DNA of 64,000 nucleotides from Brucella rhizosphaerae (GTDB lineage Bacteria; Pseudomonadota; Alphaproteobacteria; Rhizobiales; Rhizobiaceae), in the NCBI RefSeq assembly GCF_002252475.1, contig NZ_NNRK01000012.1, positions 1 to 64,000 on the forward strand. Direction: 5' to 3'. The translations under genes were made by a program, and so were the position numbers. Under the pieces are notes generated by a model that was not told the origin of the DNA, made no database searches, and saw only the letters and a list, made by a program, of their open reading frames with translations. This document shows positions 25,698 to 35,711 of the stretch, piece after piece; position 1 is the stretch's first letter, and every line of letters begins with the position of its first letter.

Positions 25698-26870
25698 ATG
25701 ACGATTGAAGCAAAGACCAAAGAAACCGCAAATCCACGCATTCGGCTTGGCATGGTTGGCGGCGGCTCGGGTGCATTCATTGGCGGTGTACATCGCATGG
25801 CCTCGCGGCTCGACAACCGCTTTGAACTGGTGGCAGGCGCTTTGTCTTCGTCACCGGAAAAAGCACAGGCGTCGGGGCGTGAGCTTGGCCTTGCGGAAGA
25901 CCGCATCTATTCGAGCTATAAGGAAATGGCAATCCGCGAAGCACGTCTCAAGAACGGGATCGAGGCTGTGGCCATCGTGACGCCAAACCACGTGCATTAT
26001 GATGCCGCCAAGGAGTTTCTGCGCCGCGGCATTCATGTGATCTGCGACAAGCCGCTGACTTCGACACTGGCCGACGCAAAGAAGCTCAAAAAAGTGGCCG
26101 ACGAGAGCGGCGCTTTGTTTGTGCTTACCCATAATTACACTGGGTATCCGATGGTTCGTCAGGCGCGCGAAATGATCGCCAGTGGTGAACTGGGTGATCT
26201 GCGTGTGGTGCAGGTGGAATATGCGCAGGACTGGCTGACGGAAGCTGTTGAAGAAACCGGTGCCAAGGGTGCTGTCTGGCGGACAGATCCAGCTCAGTCT
26301 GGTCTTGGTGGCGCGACAGGCGACATCGGCACCCATGCCTTCAACCTTGCGTCGTTTGTGACAGGGCTGACGCTTGACAGCCTTGCAGCTGACCTCGACA
26401 GCTTCGTTGCAGGTCGTCGCCTTGACGACAATGCACATGTGATGCTGCGTTTTGCAGGTGGTGCTAAGGGTATGCTCTGGTGCAGCCAGGTAGCACCCGG
26501 CAATGAGAATGCGCTGCGTCTTCGCGTTTATGGCACGAAGGGCGGCATTGAATGGGCGCAGGAAGATCCGAACCGGCTCTGGTTTACACCATTTGGCGAA
26601 CAGAAGCGGTTGATCACCCGTGGCGGTTCAGGCGTAGGACAGGCAGCAACCCGCGTGACCCGCGTGCCGGGCGGTCATCCGGAGGGCTATCTGGAAGCCT
26701 TTGCGACAATCTACGTTGAAGCGGCCAATGCCATTCAGGCAAAGCGTGACAACACGCATCTGGACAGTGCGGTTGTTTATCCAACCGTGGATGACGGCGT
26801 CAAAGGCGTAGCATTCATCGACGCCTGTGTGCGCTCGTCCAGCAAAAATGGCGGATGGGTAAACCTTTGA
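25698..26870 (+). CDS. Gfo/Idh/MocA family sugar dehydrogenase
   Basis: A 390-residue NAD(P)-dependent oxidoreductase. The N-terminal Rossmann motif is GMVGGGSGAFIGGVHRMA, with the family block VAIVTPNHVHYDAAKEFLRRGIHVICDKPLTS (the EKP-type lysine here in DKP). The catalytic region GDIGTHAFNLASFVTG holds the Asp/His pair. It starts nine bases after the isomerase stop and ends the operon before a strong terminator. Predicted to oxidise the sugar imported by the upstream ABC system. Confidence 0.88.
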   Translation: MTIEAKTKETANPRIRLGMVGGGSGAFIGGVHRMASRLDNRFELVAGALSSSPEKAQASGRELGLAEDRIYSSYKEMAIREARLKNGIEAVAIVTPNHVHYDAAKEFLRRGIHVICDKPLTSTLADAKKLKKVADESGALFVLTHNYTGYPMVRQAREMIASGELGDLRVVQVEYAQDWLTEAVEETGAKGAVWRTDPAQSGLGGATGDIGTHAFNLASFVTGLTLDSLAADLDSFVAGRRLDDNAHVMLRFAGGAKGMLWCSQVAPGNENALRLRVYGTKGGIEWAQEDPNRLWFTPFGEQKRLITRGGSGVGQAATRVTRVPGGHPEGYLEAFATIYVEAANAIQAKRDNTHLDSAVVYPTVDDGVKGVAFIDACVRSSSKNGGWVNL

Positions 26871-26885
26871 TATAAAATCAAATCG

Positions 26886-26915
26886 AAAAACGCCGCCATT
26901 TTTGGCGGCGTTTTT
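26886..26915 (+). terminator. Terminator of the sugar operon
   Basis: Stem AAAACGCCGCCA/TGGCGGCGTTTT with a short T loop and a run of five T, 16 bp after the dehydrogenase stop. Confidence 0.9.
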
Positions 26916-27070
26916 GTTTGGATTGATGGCACAATCAGCCACTCAATTCGTTCGCCGTAGAAAAGCCATCTTGTTTTCATGTCTGAGGCAAAGATGCCTG
27001 ATACAGCCGACTAATATAATCTGCCGGCGCATAGGGTGTGCGAATTCAAAGCCGTACGAAAGCGTGTGCC

Positions 27071-28705
27071 ATGCAGAAGTTTCGTCCCACAATTGCCAGC
27101 GGGCCGCTGTGCCTTTTAACAGCACTCTACGTTCTCATTTTCACGAACATGTCTTTCTGGCGTGCAATTGGCACCTATTATGCCGATTCTCCATTGAGGC
27201 TTGCGGGCATAGTGGCCACGCTTTTGCTGCTGCATGTGGCTCTGTTTGTTCTGTTCTCGGCAAAATATATCATCAAGCCAATACTGATATTTTTCGTGAT
27301 CATTGCTGCGGGCGGCTCCTATTTCACCGACACATTCGGCACGATCATCGACAAGAATGTCGTTGAGGCAGCGCTGACAACCACACAGGCTGAGTCCGGT
27401 GCATTGCTGACGCCGAGCTTCCTTTGGCACATGCTGCTTTATGGCGTTATTCCATCGTTGCTGATTGCATGGGTGCGCGTCAAACACCGCCGGTTGCTCG
27501 GAAAGCTGATGGTGAACACAGGCGTCATTCTCACCTGCCTGATTGCAGCAGTCACTATACTGGGCACGAACTATGCTGCCTACTCGTCCATGTTCCGTGA
27601 GCATGGTGCTGATATCATGCAAAAACTTATGCCCGGCACCCCGATCACCAGCACGATTCAATATGTTTCAAACATCGTCAAAAACCGCGACATTCCAATG
27701 GAGCCGCTTGGATTGGATGCCAAACAAGCGCTGACACTATTGCCGTCGGGCAAAAAGCTCGTGACAGTTGTGGTGGTAGGCGAAACCGCACGCGCACAAA
27801 ATTTCAGCCTCAATGGCTATGCGCGCGAGACCAATCCGGAACTGAAAAAGCGTGATGTGGTTGCCTTCACCGATACAACAAGCTGCGGCACCGAGACTTC
27901 CGTTTCTGTACCGTGCATGTTTTCACCATTCACCCGCGAAGATTATTCCAACACGAAGTTCCGCGGGTCTGAGAACCTGATGGATGTGCTCAAACATGCA
28001 GGCGTTGAAGTCAGCTGGTACGAGAACAATACTGGTAGCAAGGGTGTTGCAGAGCGGATCAAACTGATTGAACTGCAGAGCACGAAGGATAGTCGCTATT
28101 GCGAAGGCGGTGAATGTCTCGATCAGATACTGGTCGACAATCTGTCCAGGGAGCTTGACGAGGTTTCTGGTAATGCGACCATCGTTCTGCACATGACGGG
28201 TAGTCACGGACCAGCCTATTATCGTCGCTATCCAGTGGAATATGAAGGTTTCAAGCCGGATTGCCGCTCCAACGACTTCGCCAGGTGTTCACAGGAAGAA
28301 ATCGTCAATGCCTATGACAATTCTATCCTCTACACCGACCACATTCTGTCGGAAGTTATTGATCTTCTTAAAGCGCGTGAGAACAAGTTTGCATCCGCGA
28401 TGATCTATATGTCGGACCATGGCGAGTCGCTTGGTGAGGATGGTCTTTATCTTCATGCCGCGCCCTATTTCATAGCGCCATCACAACAGACCCACATACC
28501 GTTCATCACATGGTTTGCACCGGAATATGCATCGGATACGGGCTTGAATCTCGACTGCCTGCGTAAGACGGCGGCAGAGCCGTCCTCGCATGACAATCTG
28601 TTCCACACAGTGCTTGGGATGATGGCGGTAAAGACTTCTGCTTATGATCAGAGTTTGGATCGTTTTGCGGCCTGTCGGATGACGCATAATGTGGTATCGA
28701 ATTAA
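27071..28705 (+). CDS. eptA: Lipid A phosphoethanolamine transferase
   Basis: A 544-residue inner-membrane enzyme of the EptA/MCR family: five N-terminal membrane segments (about 10-170), then a periplasmic sulfatase-fold domain. VVVVGETARAQNFSLNGY provides the first metal ligand. CGTETSVSVPCMFS holds the nucleophilic Thr (about 274). MTGSHGPAYYRRYP and YMSDHGESLGEDGLYLH give the remaining zinc and catalytic residues. It transfers phosphoethanolamine to lipid A phosphates and usually lowers polymyxin sensitivity. A GTG at 27038 could be the start, but the ATG gives a standard N-terminus. Monocistronic with its own terminator; no two-component regulator is adjacent. Confidence 0.9.
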   Translation: MQKFRPTIASGPLCLLTALYVLIFTNMSFWRAIGTYYADSPLRLAGIVATLLLLHVALFVLFSAKYIIKPILIFFVIIAAGGSYFTDTFGTIIDKNVVEAALTTTQAESGALLTPSFLWHMLLYGVIPSLLIAWVRVKHRRLLGKLMVNTGVILTCLIAAVTILGTNYAAYSSMFREHGADIMQKLMPGTPITSTIQYVSNIVKNRDIPMEPLGLDAKQALTLLPSGKKLVTVVVVGETARAQNFSLNGYARETNPELKKRDVVAFTDTTSCGTETSVSVPCMFSPFTREDYSNTKFRGSENLMDVLKHAGVEVSWYENNTGSKGVAERIKLIELQSTKDSRYCEGGECLDQILVDNLSRELDEVSGNATIVLHMTGSHGPAYYRRYPVEYEGFKPDCRSNDFARCSQEEIVNAYDNSILYTDHILSEVIDLLKARENKFASAMIYMSDHGESLGEDGLYLHAAPYFIAPSQQTHIPFITWFAPEYASDTGLNLDCLRKTAAEPSSHDNLFHTVLGMMAVKTSAYDQSLDRFAACRMTHNVVSN

Positions 28706-28710
28706 AAAAA

Positions 28711-28736
28711 GCCCCGCTCACTGAGCGGGGCTTTTT
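28711..28736 (+). terminator. Terminator of eptA
   Basis: Stem GCCCCGCTCA/TGAGCGGGGC with a minimal loop, A-run before and T-run after, starting six bases past the stop. The A-run also lets it work for the convergent xylA transcript. Confidence 0.92.
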
Positions 28737-28792
28737 GCTTTGTAACCAGCTCTTCTCATGCAAAACTGCTTCGCAGTTTTGGTTCAAATGCT

Positions 28793-30100
28793 TTAAACGT
28801 AACGGTTGACCACGTTTTCCAGATATTCCTGACGTCCGGATTTTGGCTGCGGATTGATGTCTTTCGTTTCGACTTCTGAAGCAATCTGTTCCAGCGAAAG
28901 ACCGGTTGCGAGTTGTTTGCCGAAAGCGCCAGACCAACCAGCATAGCGCTCATCAAGCGGCTTCGTCAGAGCGCCGTCATTCAACATCTGGGCGGCGGCC
29001 TTAAGGCCACGCGCGCAACAATCCATGCCACCAATATGACCGATCAGCAGATCCTGCGGGTCGAGCGACTGACGACGCAGTTTCGCGTCGAAGTTGGTGC
29101 CGCCATTCCTGAAGCCACCATCGAGCAGCACCTGATAATAGGCAAGCGCCATTTCAGGCACATTGTTCGGGAACTGATCTGTATCCCAGCCCGACTGATA
29201 ATCGTTGCGGTTCATGTCGATGGAACCGAGAATGCCGAGGCTGCGGGCGAGTGCCAGCTCATGCTCGAAGGAATGGCCGGCAAGAATTGCATGGCCCTGT
29301 TCGATGTTGAGCTTTACTTCGTTTTCCAGACCATAGCGCTTGAGGAAGCCGTAAACCGTTGCGACATCGTAATCATACTGATGCTTGGTTGGTTCCTGTG
29401 GCTTCGGCTCAATAAGGATCGTGCCCTTGAAGCCGATCTTGTGCTTATACTCGACCACGAGGTTGAGGAAGCGGCCCATATTGTCGAGCTCACGGCTCAG
29501 GTCGGTGTTGAGAAGGGTTTCATAACCTTCGCGACCACCCCAAAGAACATAGTTATCGCCGCCAAGGCGCTTGGTCGCGTCGAGACAGGTTTTGACGGTG
29601 GCTGCGGCAAAAGCAAACACTTCCGGATCGGGGTTGGTTGCAGCGCCTGACATATAGCGACGATGCGAGAAGAGATTGGCTGTGCCCCATAGAAGCTTGA
29701 TGCCGGTTTCTGCTTGCTTCTGCTCAAAAACATCGACGATGGCTTCAAGGTTTTTGGTGTTCTCAGCGAAGTTATTGCCTTCCGGGCGGACGTCTGCATC
29801 GTGGAAGCAATAATAAGGCGCACCGAGAAGCGAGAAGAATTCAAATGCCACATCGGCTTTCAGCTTTGCAGCTTCGAGACTGTCCTTATACCAGGGACGG
29901 TCAAAGGTGCGGCCGCCAAAAGGATCGCCGCCTTCCCATGCAAATGTGTGCCAATAGGCGACAGCAAAGCGCAGGTGGTCTTCCAGCCGTTTACCAAAGA
30001 CGATCTCGTCCGGGTTGTAGTGACGGAACGCCAGCGGATTGTCGCTGTCAGGTCCTTCGTAACGTATTTTCTGGATGTCGCCGAAAAATCCGGTGCTCAT
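28793..30100 (-). CDS. xylA: Xylose isomerase
   Basis: A 435-residue class II-type xylose isomerase converting D-xylose to D-xylulose. Visible motifs are [10 protein letters not shown] (catalytic His/Asp), [30 protein letters not shown] with metal-binding Glu, and [19 protein letters not shown]. The second of two adjacent ATGs has GGAGGAG at the better spacing. Third gene of the xylR-xylB-xylA unit on the minus strand, 42 bp after xylB. Cytoplasmic tetramer in known homologues. Confidence 0.95.
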   Translation of the reverse strand: MSTGFFGDIQKIRYEGPDSDNPLAFRHYNPDEIVFGKRLEDHLRFAVAYWHTFAWEGGDPFGGRTFDRPWYKDSLEAAKLKADVAFEFFSLLGAPYYCFHDADVRPEGNNFAENTKNLEAIVDVFEQKQAETGIKLLWGTANLFSHRRYMSGAATNPDPEVFAFAAATVKTCLDATKRLGGDNYVLWGGREGYETLLNTDLSRELDNMGRFLNLVVEYKHKIGFKGTILIEPKPQEPTKHQYDYDVATVYGFLKRYGLENEVKLNIEQGHAILAGHSFEHELALARSLGILGSIDMNRNDYQSGWDTDQFPNNVPEMALAYYQVLLDGGFRNGGTNFDAKLRRQSLDPQDLLIGHIGGMDCCARGLKAAAQMLNDGALTKPLDERYAGWSGAFGKQLATGLSLEQIASEVETKDINPQPKSGRQEYLENVVNRYV

Positions 30101-30145
30101 CATGCTCCTCCAATGTTGATGCTGGTGACGCTGTCGCTTCGCTTT

Positions 30146-31597
30146 TTACGCGAGTGGACGCAGCGCGGGATAAAGTGCGTGATAGCGCTGATAGGCTTCG
30201 TCATATGACGAGATCAGCGCCTGTTCGGGTTCAATGGTGCGGGCCGTGCGAGGTGGCGTACAAATCGCAAATGGGTCGGCACCGCTGGCGGCGATCAGTC
30301 CGAGGCGCGCCGCACCGAAAGCCGCACCAAAATCGCCTTCTTCAGGCAGGGAAATAGGCACATTCAATGCGGTAGCGATTGATTTCAGCCAATAGGAAGA
30401 GCGCGAGCCGCCGCCCACAGCGATGAGGGACTTGATTTCTGTGCCTGCCGACTGGAGCGCCACGAGATTGTCACGGATGGCAAAGGCCACGCCTTCAAGC
30501 ACCGCCTGCGTCATCGCGTTGCGATCGGTTTCATGCTCAAGGCCGCTGAATACACCACGGATTTTCGCGTCATTGTAAGGCGTGCGTTCGCCGGACAAAT
30601 AAGGCAGGAAGGTCACACTGCCGGGTGCTTTGAGTGTATCGCCAAGTTCCGTGTCGAGCGCATGCGGGGTTGCGCCAACGATACGGGAAAACCAGTCGAG
30701 CGCACTCGCGGCAGACAGGATAACGCCCATCTGATGCCATGTACCGGGAAGCGCGTGACAAAAGGCGTGAACCGCACTTTCAGGCTTTGGCTGGTAGGCG
30801 CCATTGGCCGCAAACAGAACGCCCGACGTACCAAGCGAAACGAAAGCATGTCCGGGCTGGACCGTTCCCATGCCACAAGCAGAAGCCGCGTTATCGCCTG
30901 CGCCACCTGCAACGACAGGAGCATTTGTAAGCCCCCAACGCGCGGTGAGTTCAGCGCGCAAGGTTCCGGTGGCATCGCTGCCTTCGGCAAGCTTAGGCAT
31001 ATGGTTCTCAGTCAGGCCTGTCTTTGCGAGCAGCTCAGTTGACCATTTGCGCGCGCCGGTATCGAGCCAGCTCGTGCCAGCCGAATCCGACACATCGGAC
31101 ACATATTCGCCGGTCAGCCAAAGGCGCAGATAATCCTTTGGCAAAAGAACCTTGCGGGTGCGGGCAAAAATATCTGGTTCGTTGCGGGCGACCCAAACGA
31201 GCTTAGGCGCGGTAAAGCCGGGGAAAACGATGTTTCCGGTGATGGCGCGGAAGGCTGGATCGGCGTCAAGTTCTGCCGCTTCCCTATAGCTGCGTGTATC
31301 GTTCCAAAGGATGCAGGGGCGTAATACCTGATCGTGTTCATCAAGCAACGTCGCGCCATGCATCTGGCCTGAAAGGCCGATCCCCGCAACGGCTGCAAAC
31401 TCTTGGGGATACGCCGCGCGCAGACCGTCAATGGCTGTTTCGCAAGCCTTGATCCATTGCGCCGGGTCCTGCTCACTCCAGCCGGGATGAGGCCGGAAAA
31501 CGTCGAGTTCACCATGCGCTGAGCCTATCAACTTCTGCTCGCTGTCGATCAGAAGCGCCTTTACGCCGGATGTTCCAAGATCAAGGCCGAGATACAT
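30146..31597 (-). CDS. xylB: Xylulokinase
   Basis: A 483-residue FGGY-family kinase phosphorylating D-xylulose to xylulose 5-phosphate. The N-terminal ATPase fold starts YLGLDLGTSGVKALLID, with catalytic-Asp region GLSGQMHGA. VVAGGAGDNAASACGMG and LSGERTPYNDA follow, and GGGSRSSYWLKSIATALNVPI is the FGGY C-terminal signature. GGAGCG precedes the ATG. It sits 35 bp after xylR and 42 bp before xylA. Confidence 0.95.
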   Translation of the reverse strand: MYLGLDLGTSGVKALLIDSEQKLIGSAHGELDVFRPHPGWSEQDPAQWIKACETAIDGLRAAYPQEFAAVAGIGLSGQMHGATLLDEHDQVLRPCILWNDTRSYREAAELDADPAFRAITGNIVFPGFTAPKLVWVARNEPDIFARTRKVLLPKDYLRLWLTGEYVSDVSDSAGTSWLDTGARKWSTELLAKTGLTENHMPKLAEGSDATGTLRAELTARWGLTNAPVVAGGAGDNAASACGMGTVQPGHAFVSLGTSGVLFAANGAYQPKPESAVHAFCHALPGTWHQMGVILSAASALDWFSRIVGATPHALDTELGDTLKAPGSVTFLPYLSGERTPYNDAKIRGVFSGLEHETDRNAMTQAVLEGVAFAIRDNLVALQSAGTEIKSLIAVGGGSRSSYWLKSIATALNVPISLPEEGDFGAAFGAARLGLIAASGADPFAICTPPRTARTIEPEQALISSYDEAYQRYHALYPALRPLA

Positions 31598-31632
31598 AAT
31601 CGCTCCTGTGGATTTGTCGTTTTGCCTGCGCT

Positions 31633-32667
31633 TCAGTCGAGCTGCGGCAGGTTGTCTTTCAGAAAGATTTCGATGCGGATATGTTCCTGCCCGGGAACAA
31701 TTGCCAGGCGATCTGCCGTTGCTTTAAGAACACGAATGGCACTGCGGATTTCATGGCCCGCATCCTGTGCAAGGACTGCATGAACGAGACCGTCTTTCAG
31801 GGCCTGCGATGTGACGTCGTCACGTTCATGGGCGATAACGAGGGGCTGATTGTCATTTCGGGCAGCCGCAAGTGCTCGTACAAGTCCGCTGTTGCCCGCA
31901 CCCAGACTATAAATTCCTGCAAGGTCTTTGCGGTTTTTTAGCAATTCAAGCACGAGCTTTTCGACGCGCGCGCCTTCATCGAAACCTTCCAGAACCGGCA
32001 GAATCTCACGCCCGGAAAAATCGGACTCCATGGCGCTTTTAAAGCCTTCAAAACGCTCCTGATGGTCGTGCACTTTCAGCGAGCCGGCGATGACCGCGAT
32101 GGCTCCATTGGTGCCACTTGCAAAAAGGCCCAGCAGCCGCGCTGCAGTGCGTCCGGCAGCGCCGTTATCGATGCCGACATAATGTTCGCGGGATGAATTG
32201 CCGAGGTCTGAAACAAGCGTAACCGCATGAACGCCCTGTTCCGCGAGGCGTAAGCAGGCGTCGCGCACCGGGTCGGTATCGACCGCAACAAAAGCGACAC
32301 CATCAGGTTTGCGTTCCGCACTCGCTTGCAGCGCTTCAACGAGTGCTGCTTCATCAAATGCCGGTACAAGCACGAGATTGATGAGAACACGCTCGGAAAG
32401 TCCGCGTTCTGTTGCCGCTTCAAGCTCTGCCCGAAGGCTCTGCATGAAGGTGTTTTCATTATCCGGCAAAATAAAATCAAACTGATAAAGCCTGCCGCGC
32501 GCAAGATTGGCGGCGCCGACATCGCGTACATAGCCAAGCGTGTTCATCGCCTCCGTGACACGGTCGCGAGTCTTTGCTCTCACACCGGGGCGATCGTTCA
32601 GCACACGGTCTACCGTGGCGAGGCTGACGCCCGCAGTTCTGGCTATATCATGCACAGTGGGTTTCAT
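31633..32667 (-). CDS. xylR: LacI-family regulator of the xylose genes
   Basis: A 344-residue LacI-type repressor. The N-terminal helix-turn-helix reads TVHDIARTAGVSLATVDRVLNDRPGV, with a hinge helix region after it and a periplasmic-binding-protein-like effector domain (YVGIDNGAAGRTAARLL and others). The ATG at 32667 has GAGGAG upstream; a GTG two codons earlier is less likely. First gene of the xylRBA unit, divergent from xylFGH, so it probably controls both directions and itself, with xylose or a derivative as inducer. E. coli XylR is AraC-type, so this is the alphaproteobacterial arrangement. Confidence 0.88.
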   Translation of the reverse strand: MKPTVHDIARTAGVSLATVDRVLNDRPGVRAKTRDRVTEAMNTLGYVRDVGAANLARGRLYQFDFILPDNENTFMQSLRAELEAATERGLSERVLINLVLVPAFDEAALVEALQASAERKPDGVAFVAVDTDPVRDACLRLAEQGVHAVTLVSDLGNSSREHYVGIDNGAAGRTAARLLGLFASGTNGAIAVIAGSLKVHDHQERFEGFKSAMESDFSGREILPVLEGFDEGARVEKLVLELLKNRKDLAGIYSLGAGNSGLVRALAAARNDNQPLVIAHERDDVTSQALKDGLVHAVLAQDAGHEIRSAIRVLKATADRLAIVPGQEHIRIEIFLKDNLPQLD

Positions 32668-32701
32668 TTTCACTCCTCGGAGCGGAACATAGGATCAAAA
32701 A

Positions 32702-32714
32702 TGAGGTACGTAAA
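32702..32714 (+). promoter_or_regulatory. Candidate operator in the xylR/xylF intergenic region
   Basis: TGAGGTACGTAAA, the exact reverse complement of 20795-20807 upstream of the other sugar ABC operon. It lies 35 bp from the xylR start codon, where an autoregulatory operator would be expected, and contains the palindrome TACGTA. Confidence 0.45.
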
Positions 32715-32810
32715 TCAAAAAATGCTTGCTATTCATTTTTGTTCACGTATCAATTGCATCCGAGGATGAGATCTTGCACCTTTGCGGGCAAGACTCACTG
32801 GAGTGATCTT

Positions 32811-32823
32811 GGTGCATTGCACC
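32811..32823. promoter_or_regulatory. Perfect palindrome upstream of xylF
   Basis: GGTGCATTGCACC is a 13-base palindrome around a central T, 140 bp upstream of xylF. An imperfect dyad (TCACTGGAGTGA) lies just to its left. Dyads of this size could be operators for the LacI-type regulator encoded next door. No experimental consensus is recalled. Confidence 0.35.
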
Positions 32824-32963
32824 GCAGGGAGGATCAGCCAGATATGAAATCAAGCAGCTTCGTTAGGGGCTGCTTTGTCGTGCCAGACTCCGGGGGCGGG
32901 TTCGTTCGGGGCGAGGATTTATATCAACCGGCATAATGCCGGCGGTGATTGGAGGAACAGTGC

Positions 32964-33983
32964 ATGAAACGTCGTAATTTTCTAACAGGCGCGCTGGTTG
33001 CAGCAGCTCTCGGCATTGGCGCAATGGGCGCAACACCAGCTTTTGCATCGCCGGAAAATCCGGTTATCGGTTTTTCCATTGATGATCTGCGCGTTGAACG
33101 CTGGGCACGCGACCGCGATTATTTCATCGCGGCAGCAGAAAAGCTGGGTGCCAAGGTCAACGTTCAGTCGGCTGATGGCAACGAAGAAAAGCAGGTCAAG
33201 CAGGTTGAAAATCTGATCTCGCAGGGCGTTGATGCCATCGTGATTGTGCCTATGAATTCGAAGGTTTTTGACGCGGTTGTGGCCGACGCGAAGGCTTCCG
33301 GCATCAAGGTTCTTTCCTATGACCGCCTGATCCTCAATGCCGATATCGACGCTTACATTTCCTTCGACAATGAGCGCGTTGGTTTCATGCAGGCTGAAGC
33401 GGTTCTGAAGGCAAAGCCAGAAGGCAATTATTATTTGCTCGGCGGTTCGCCAACCGACAACAACGCGAAGCTGCTTCGCGCTGGTCAGGAACGGGCGCTG
33501 AAGGAAGCGGTTGATTCAGGCAAGGTCAAGATCGTTGGCTCGCAGTGGGTCAAGGAATGGAGCCCGACTGAAGCGCTTTCGATCATGGAAAACGCGCTGA
33601 CAGCCGCACAGAACAAGGTTGATGCAGTTGTCGCTTCCAATGACGGCACTGCCGGTGGTGCGATTCAGGCACTTGCAGCGCAGGGCCTTGCGGGTAAGAC
33701 TGCTGTGTCCGGTCAGGATAGTGATCTGGCAGCCGTTAAGCGTCTGGTTGATGGCACGCAGACCGTTACGGTTTACAAGCCACTCAAGCTGATTGCTGAA
33801 GAAGCAGCCAAGCTGACCGTGCAGCTGGTGAAGGGCGAAAAGCCGGAGTTCAACGGCAAGATCGATAACGGTTCCAAGGAAGTTGATACGCTTCTGCTCA
33901 CGCCGACTGCCGTGACCAAAGACAATATCGACATCTATGTAACGGATGGCTTCTACACCAAGGAGCAGATCGAAGGGAAATAG
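32964..33983 (+). CDS. xylF: D-xylose-binding periplasmic protein
   Basis: A 339-residue type I binding protein for xylose uptake. The N-terminus MKRRNFLTGALVAAALG followed by TPAFA is a signal peptide with a Tat-like RRxFL motif. FSIDDLRVERWARDRD opens the first lobe; LSYDRLILNADIDAYISFDNERVG and VVASNDGTAGGAIQAL are XylF-type blocks. The ATG at 32964 follows GGAGGA. First gene of xylFGH, divergent from xylR, followed by a long intergenic inverted repeat before xylG. Confidence 0.93.
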   Translation: MKRRNFLTGALVAAALGIGAMGATPAFASPENPVIGFSIDDLRVERWARDRDYFIAAAEKLGAKVNVQSADGNEEKQVKQVENLISQGVDAIVIVPMNSKVFDAVVADAKASGIKVLSYDRLILNADIDAYISFDNERVGFMQAEAVLKAKPEGNYYLLGGSPTDNNAKLLRAGQERALKEAVDSGKVKIVGSQWVKEWSPTEALSIMENALTAAQNKVDAVVASNDGTAGGAIQALAAQGLAGKTAVSGQDSDLAAVKRLVDGTQTVTVYKPLKLIAEEAAKLTVQLVKGEKPEFNGKIDNGSKEVDTLLLTPTAVTKDNIDIYVTDGFYTKEQIEGK

Positions 33984-34017
33984 GCCTTCTTTCTGTGAAG
34001 CTGAGAATGAGTTGCGG

Positions 34018-34055
34018 GGCCGGATGCTGGAAACTTATGCTTCCAGCGTCTGGCC
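34018..34055 (+). promoter_or_regulatory. Inverted repeat between xylF and xylG
   Basis: GGCC....GCTGGAA / TTCCAGC....GGCC pair around a short loop, in the 150-bp spacer after xylF. There is no strong T-run. Probable mRNA-stabilising or partially terminating structure that keeps the binding protein in excess over the membrane components. Confidence 0.5.
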
Positions 34056-34133
34056 TCACATTAAGTTTGGCAGGACTGTCTTTGACAGCGTTGTCGGACA
34101 ATTTTTTATGTAGATACTGCAAGGTCGTTATTG

Positions 34134-35669
34134 ATGTCCGAATATCTTTTGGAAATGCGAAACATCGGTAAAGAGTTCAACGGCGTGAAGGCGCTGGATG
34201 GCATTTACCTGAAAGTGCGCGCGGGAGAATGTGTCGGACTCTGTGGCGAAAATGGCGCTGGCAAGTCCACGCTGATGAAGGTTCTGTCGGGCGTCTATCC
34301 CTATGGCACCTGGACCGGTGAAATCTTCTGGGAAGGGGAGGCGCTGAAAGCCAGTGGCATCCGTGACACGGAAGCAGCCGGGATTGTCATCATTCATCAG
34401 GAACTGATGATGGTTCCACATCTGTCTGTGGCTGAGAACATCTTTCTGGGTTCGGAGCCGACCAATGGCGGCTTCATCGATTACGATCAGATGAATGCGC
34501 GGGCAACTGAACTGTTGGCGCGGCTCAAGATTAACGACATCAATGTAGCATTGCCCGTTTATCATTATTCTGGCGGCAAGCAGCAGCTGATCGAGATCGC
34601 AAAAGCGATCAACAAGAATGCCAGGCTGTTGATCCTTGATGAACCGACGTCTGCGCTGACCGCTTCTGAAACGCGGGTTCTGCTTGATCTGATCAAGGAC
34701 TTCAAAGCACAGGGCATGGCTTGCGTATACATCTCTCACAAGCTCGATGAAGTGGCGGAGATTTCCGACACCGTGACGGTCATCCGCGATGGCGCGCATA
34801 TCGCGACGCGACCGATGGCAGAACTGACAACGCCTGATATTATCACCATGATGGTAGGGCGCGAGATGAAAAACCTCTTCCCGCGCGAACCGCATGACAT
34901 TGGCGAGGTGATGTTTGAAGCTCGCAATGTGAGCTGCTGGGGTGTCACCAACCCCGACCGCAAGGTGGTCGACAATGTTTCGTTTGCGTTGAGACGCGGC
35001 GAGATTTTGGGCATTGCAGGTCTTGTAGGAGCGGGGCGCACCGAACTCGTATCGAGCCTGTTTGGTGTATGGCCGGGTGCCCATGAGGGGCAGATATTTC
35101 TCGACGGCAAAGAAATCAAAATCCGCACGCCGCGCGATGCCGTGCGGCAGGGCATTTGCATGGTGCCCGAGGATCGCAAGCGGGACGGTATCCTTCCGAT
35201 CATGCCGGTTGGCCATAATATGACGATCTCGGTGCTGGATCGCTTTTCGCTGCGCGGCCTGATTGATAAGGAAGCGGAACTGGCCACCATCCAGCGCGAA
35301 ATTCTGCGGCTCAAAGTCAAGACAGCTGATCCTATGCTGGCGATCGCGTCGCTTTCGGGCGGCAATCAGCAAAAGGCAGTGCTGTCTAAAATGATGTTGC
35401 CCGATCCCAAGGTTCTGATCCTTGATGAGCCGACACGTGGTGTCGATGTTGGGGCGAAATATGAAATCTACAAGCTGATATTCGCGCTCGCCAAACAAGG
35501 CGTTGCGATCTTGATGGTTTCGTCGGAAATGCCGGAAGTGCTCGGTATCAGCGATCGAGTTCTCGTGATTGGCGAGGGCAAATTGCGTGGCGACTTCCCG
35601 AATGAAAATCTCACCCAGGAGAAGGTTCTTGCCGCTGCTATCGGCAAGCCTGCAACCAATGCGGCCTAG
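34134..35669 (+). CDS. xylG: D-xylose ABC transporter ATP-binding protein
   Basis: A 511-residue tandem ABC ATPase. First half: Walker [21 protein letters not shown]-loop region, signature [14 protein letters not shown], Walker [12 protein letters not shown]. Second half: [61 protein letters not shown] is typical of XylG rather than RbsA. AAGGTCG lies upstream of the ATG. The opposite strand is also open for about 520 codons here, a shadow of codon usage. Confidence 0.94.
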   Translation: MSEYLLEMRNIGKEFNGVKALDGIYLKVRAGECVGLCGENGAGKSTLMKVLSGVYPYGTWTGEIFWEGEALKASGIRDTEAAGIVIIHQELMMVPHLSVAENIFLGSEPTNGGFIDYDQMNARATELLARLKINDINVALPVYHYSGGKQQLIEIAKAINKNARLLILDEPTSALTASETRVLLDLIKDFKAQGMACVYISHKLDEVAEISDTVTVIRDGAHIATRPMAELTTPDIITMMVGREMKNLFPREPHDIGEVMFEARNVSCWGVTNPDRKVVDNVSFALRRGEILGIAGLVGAGRTELVSSLFGVWPGAHEGQIFLDGKEIKIRTPRDAVRQGICMVPEDRKRDGILPIMPVGHNMTISVLDRFSLRGLIDKEAELATIQREILRLKVKTADPMLAIASLSGGNQQKAVLSKMMLPDPKVLILDEPTRGVDVGAKYEIYKLIFALAKQGVAILMVSSEMPEVLGISDRVLVIGEGKLRGDFPNENLTQEKVLAAAIGKPATNAA

Positions 35670-35711
35670 TCTTTGAAGACTGATCTGCAACTAATCTAAC
35701 CGGTGCATGAC

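Noticed and set aside
34128-35690. A 520-codon open frame antisense to xylG
   Set aside because: It mirrors the whole xylG gene, has low-complexity His/Arg/Gln-rich translation and no domain; it is a codon-usage shadow.
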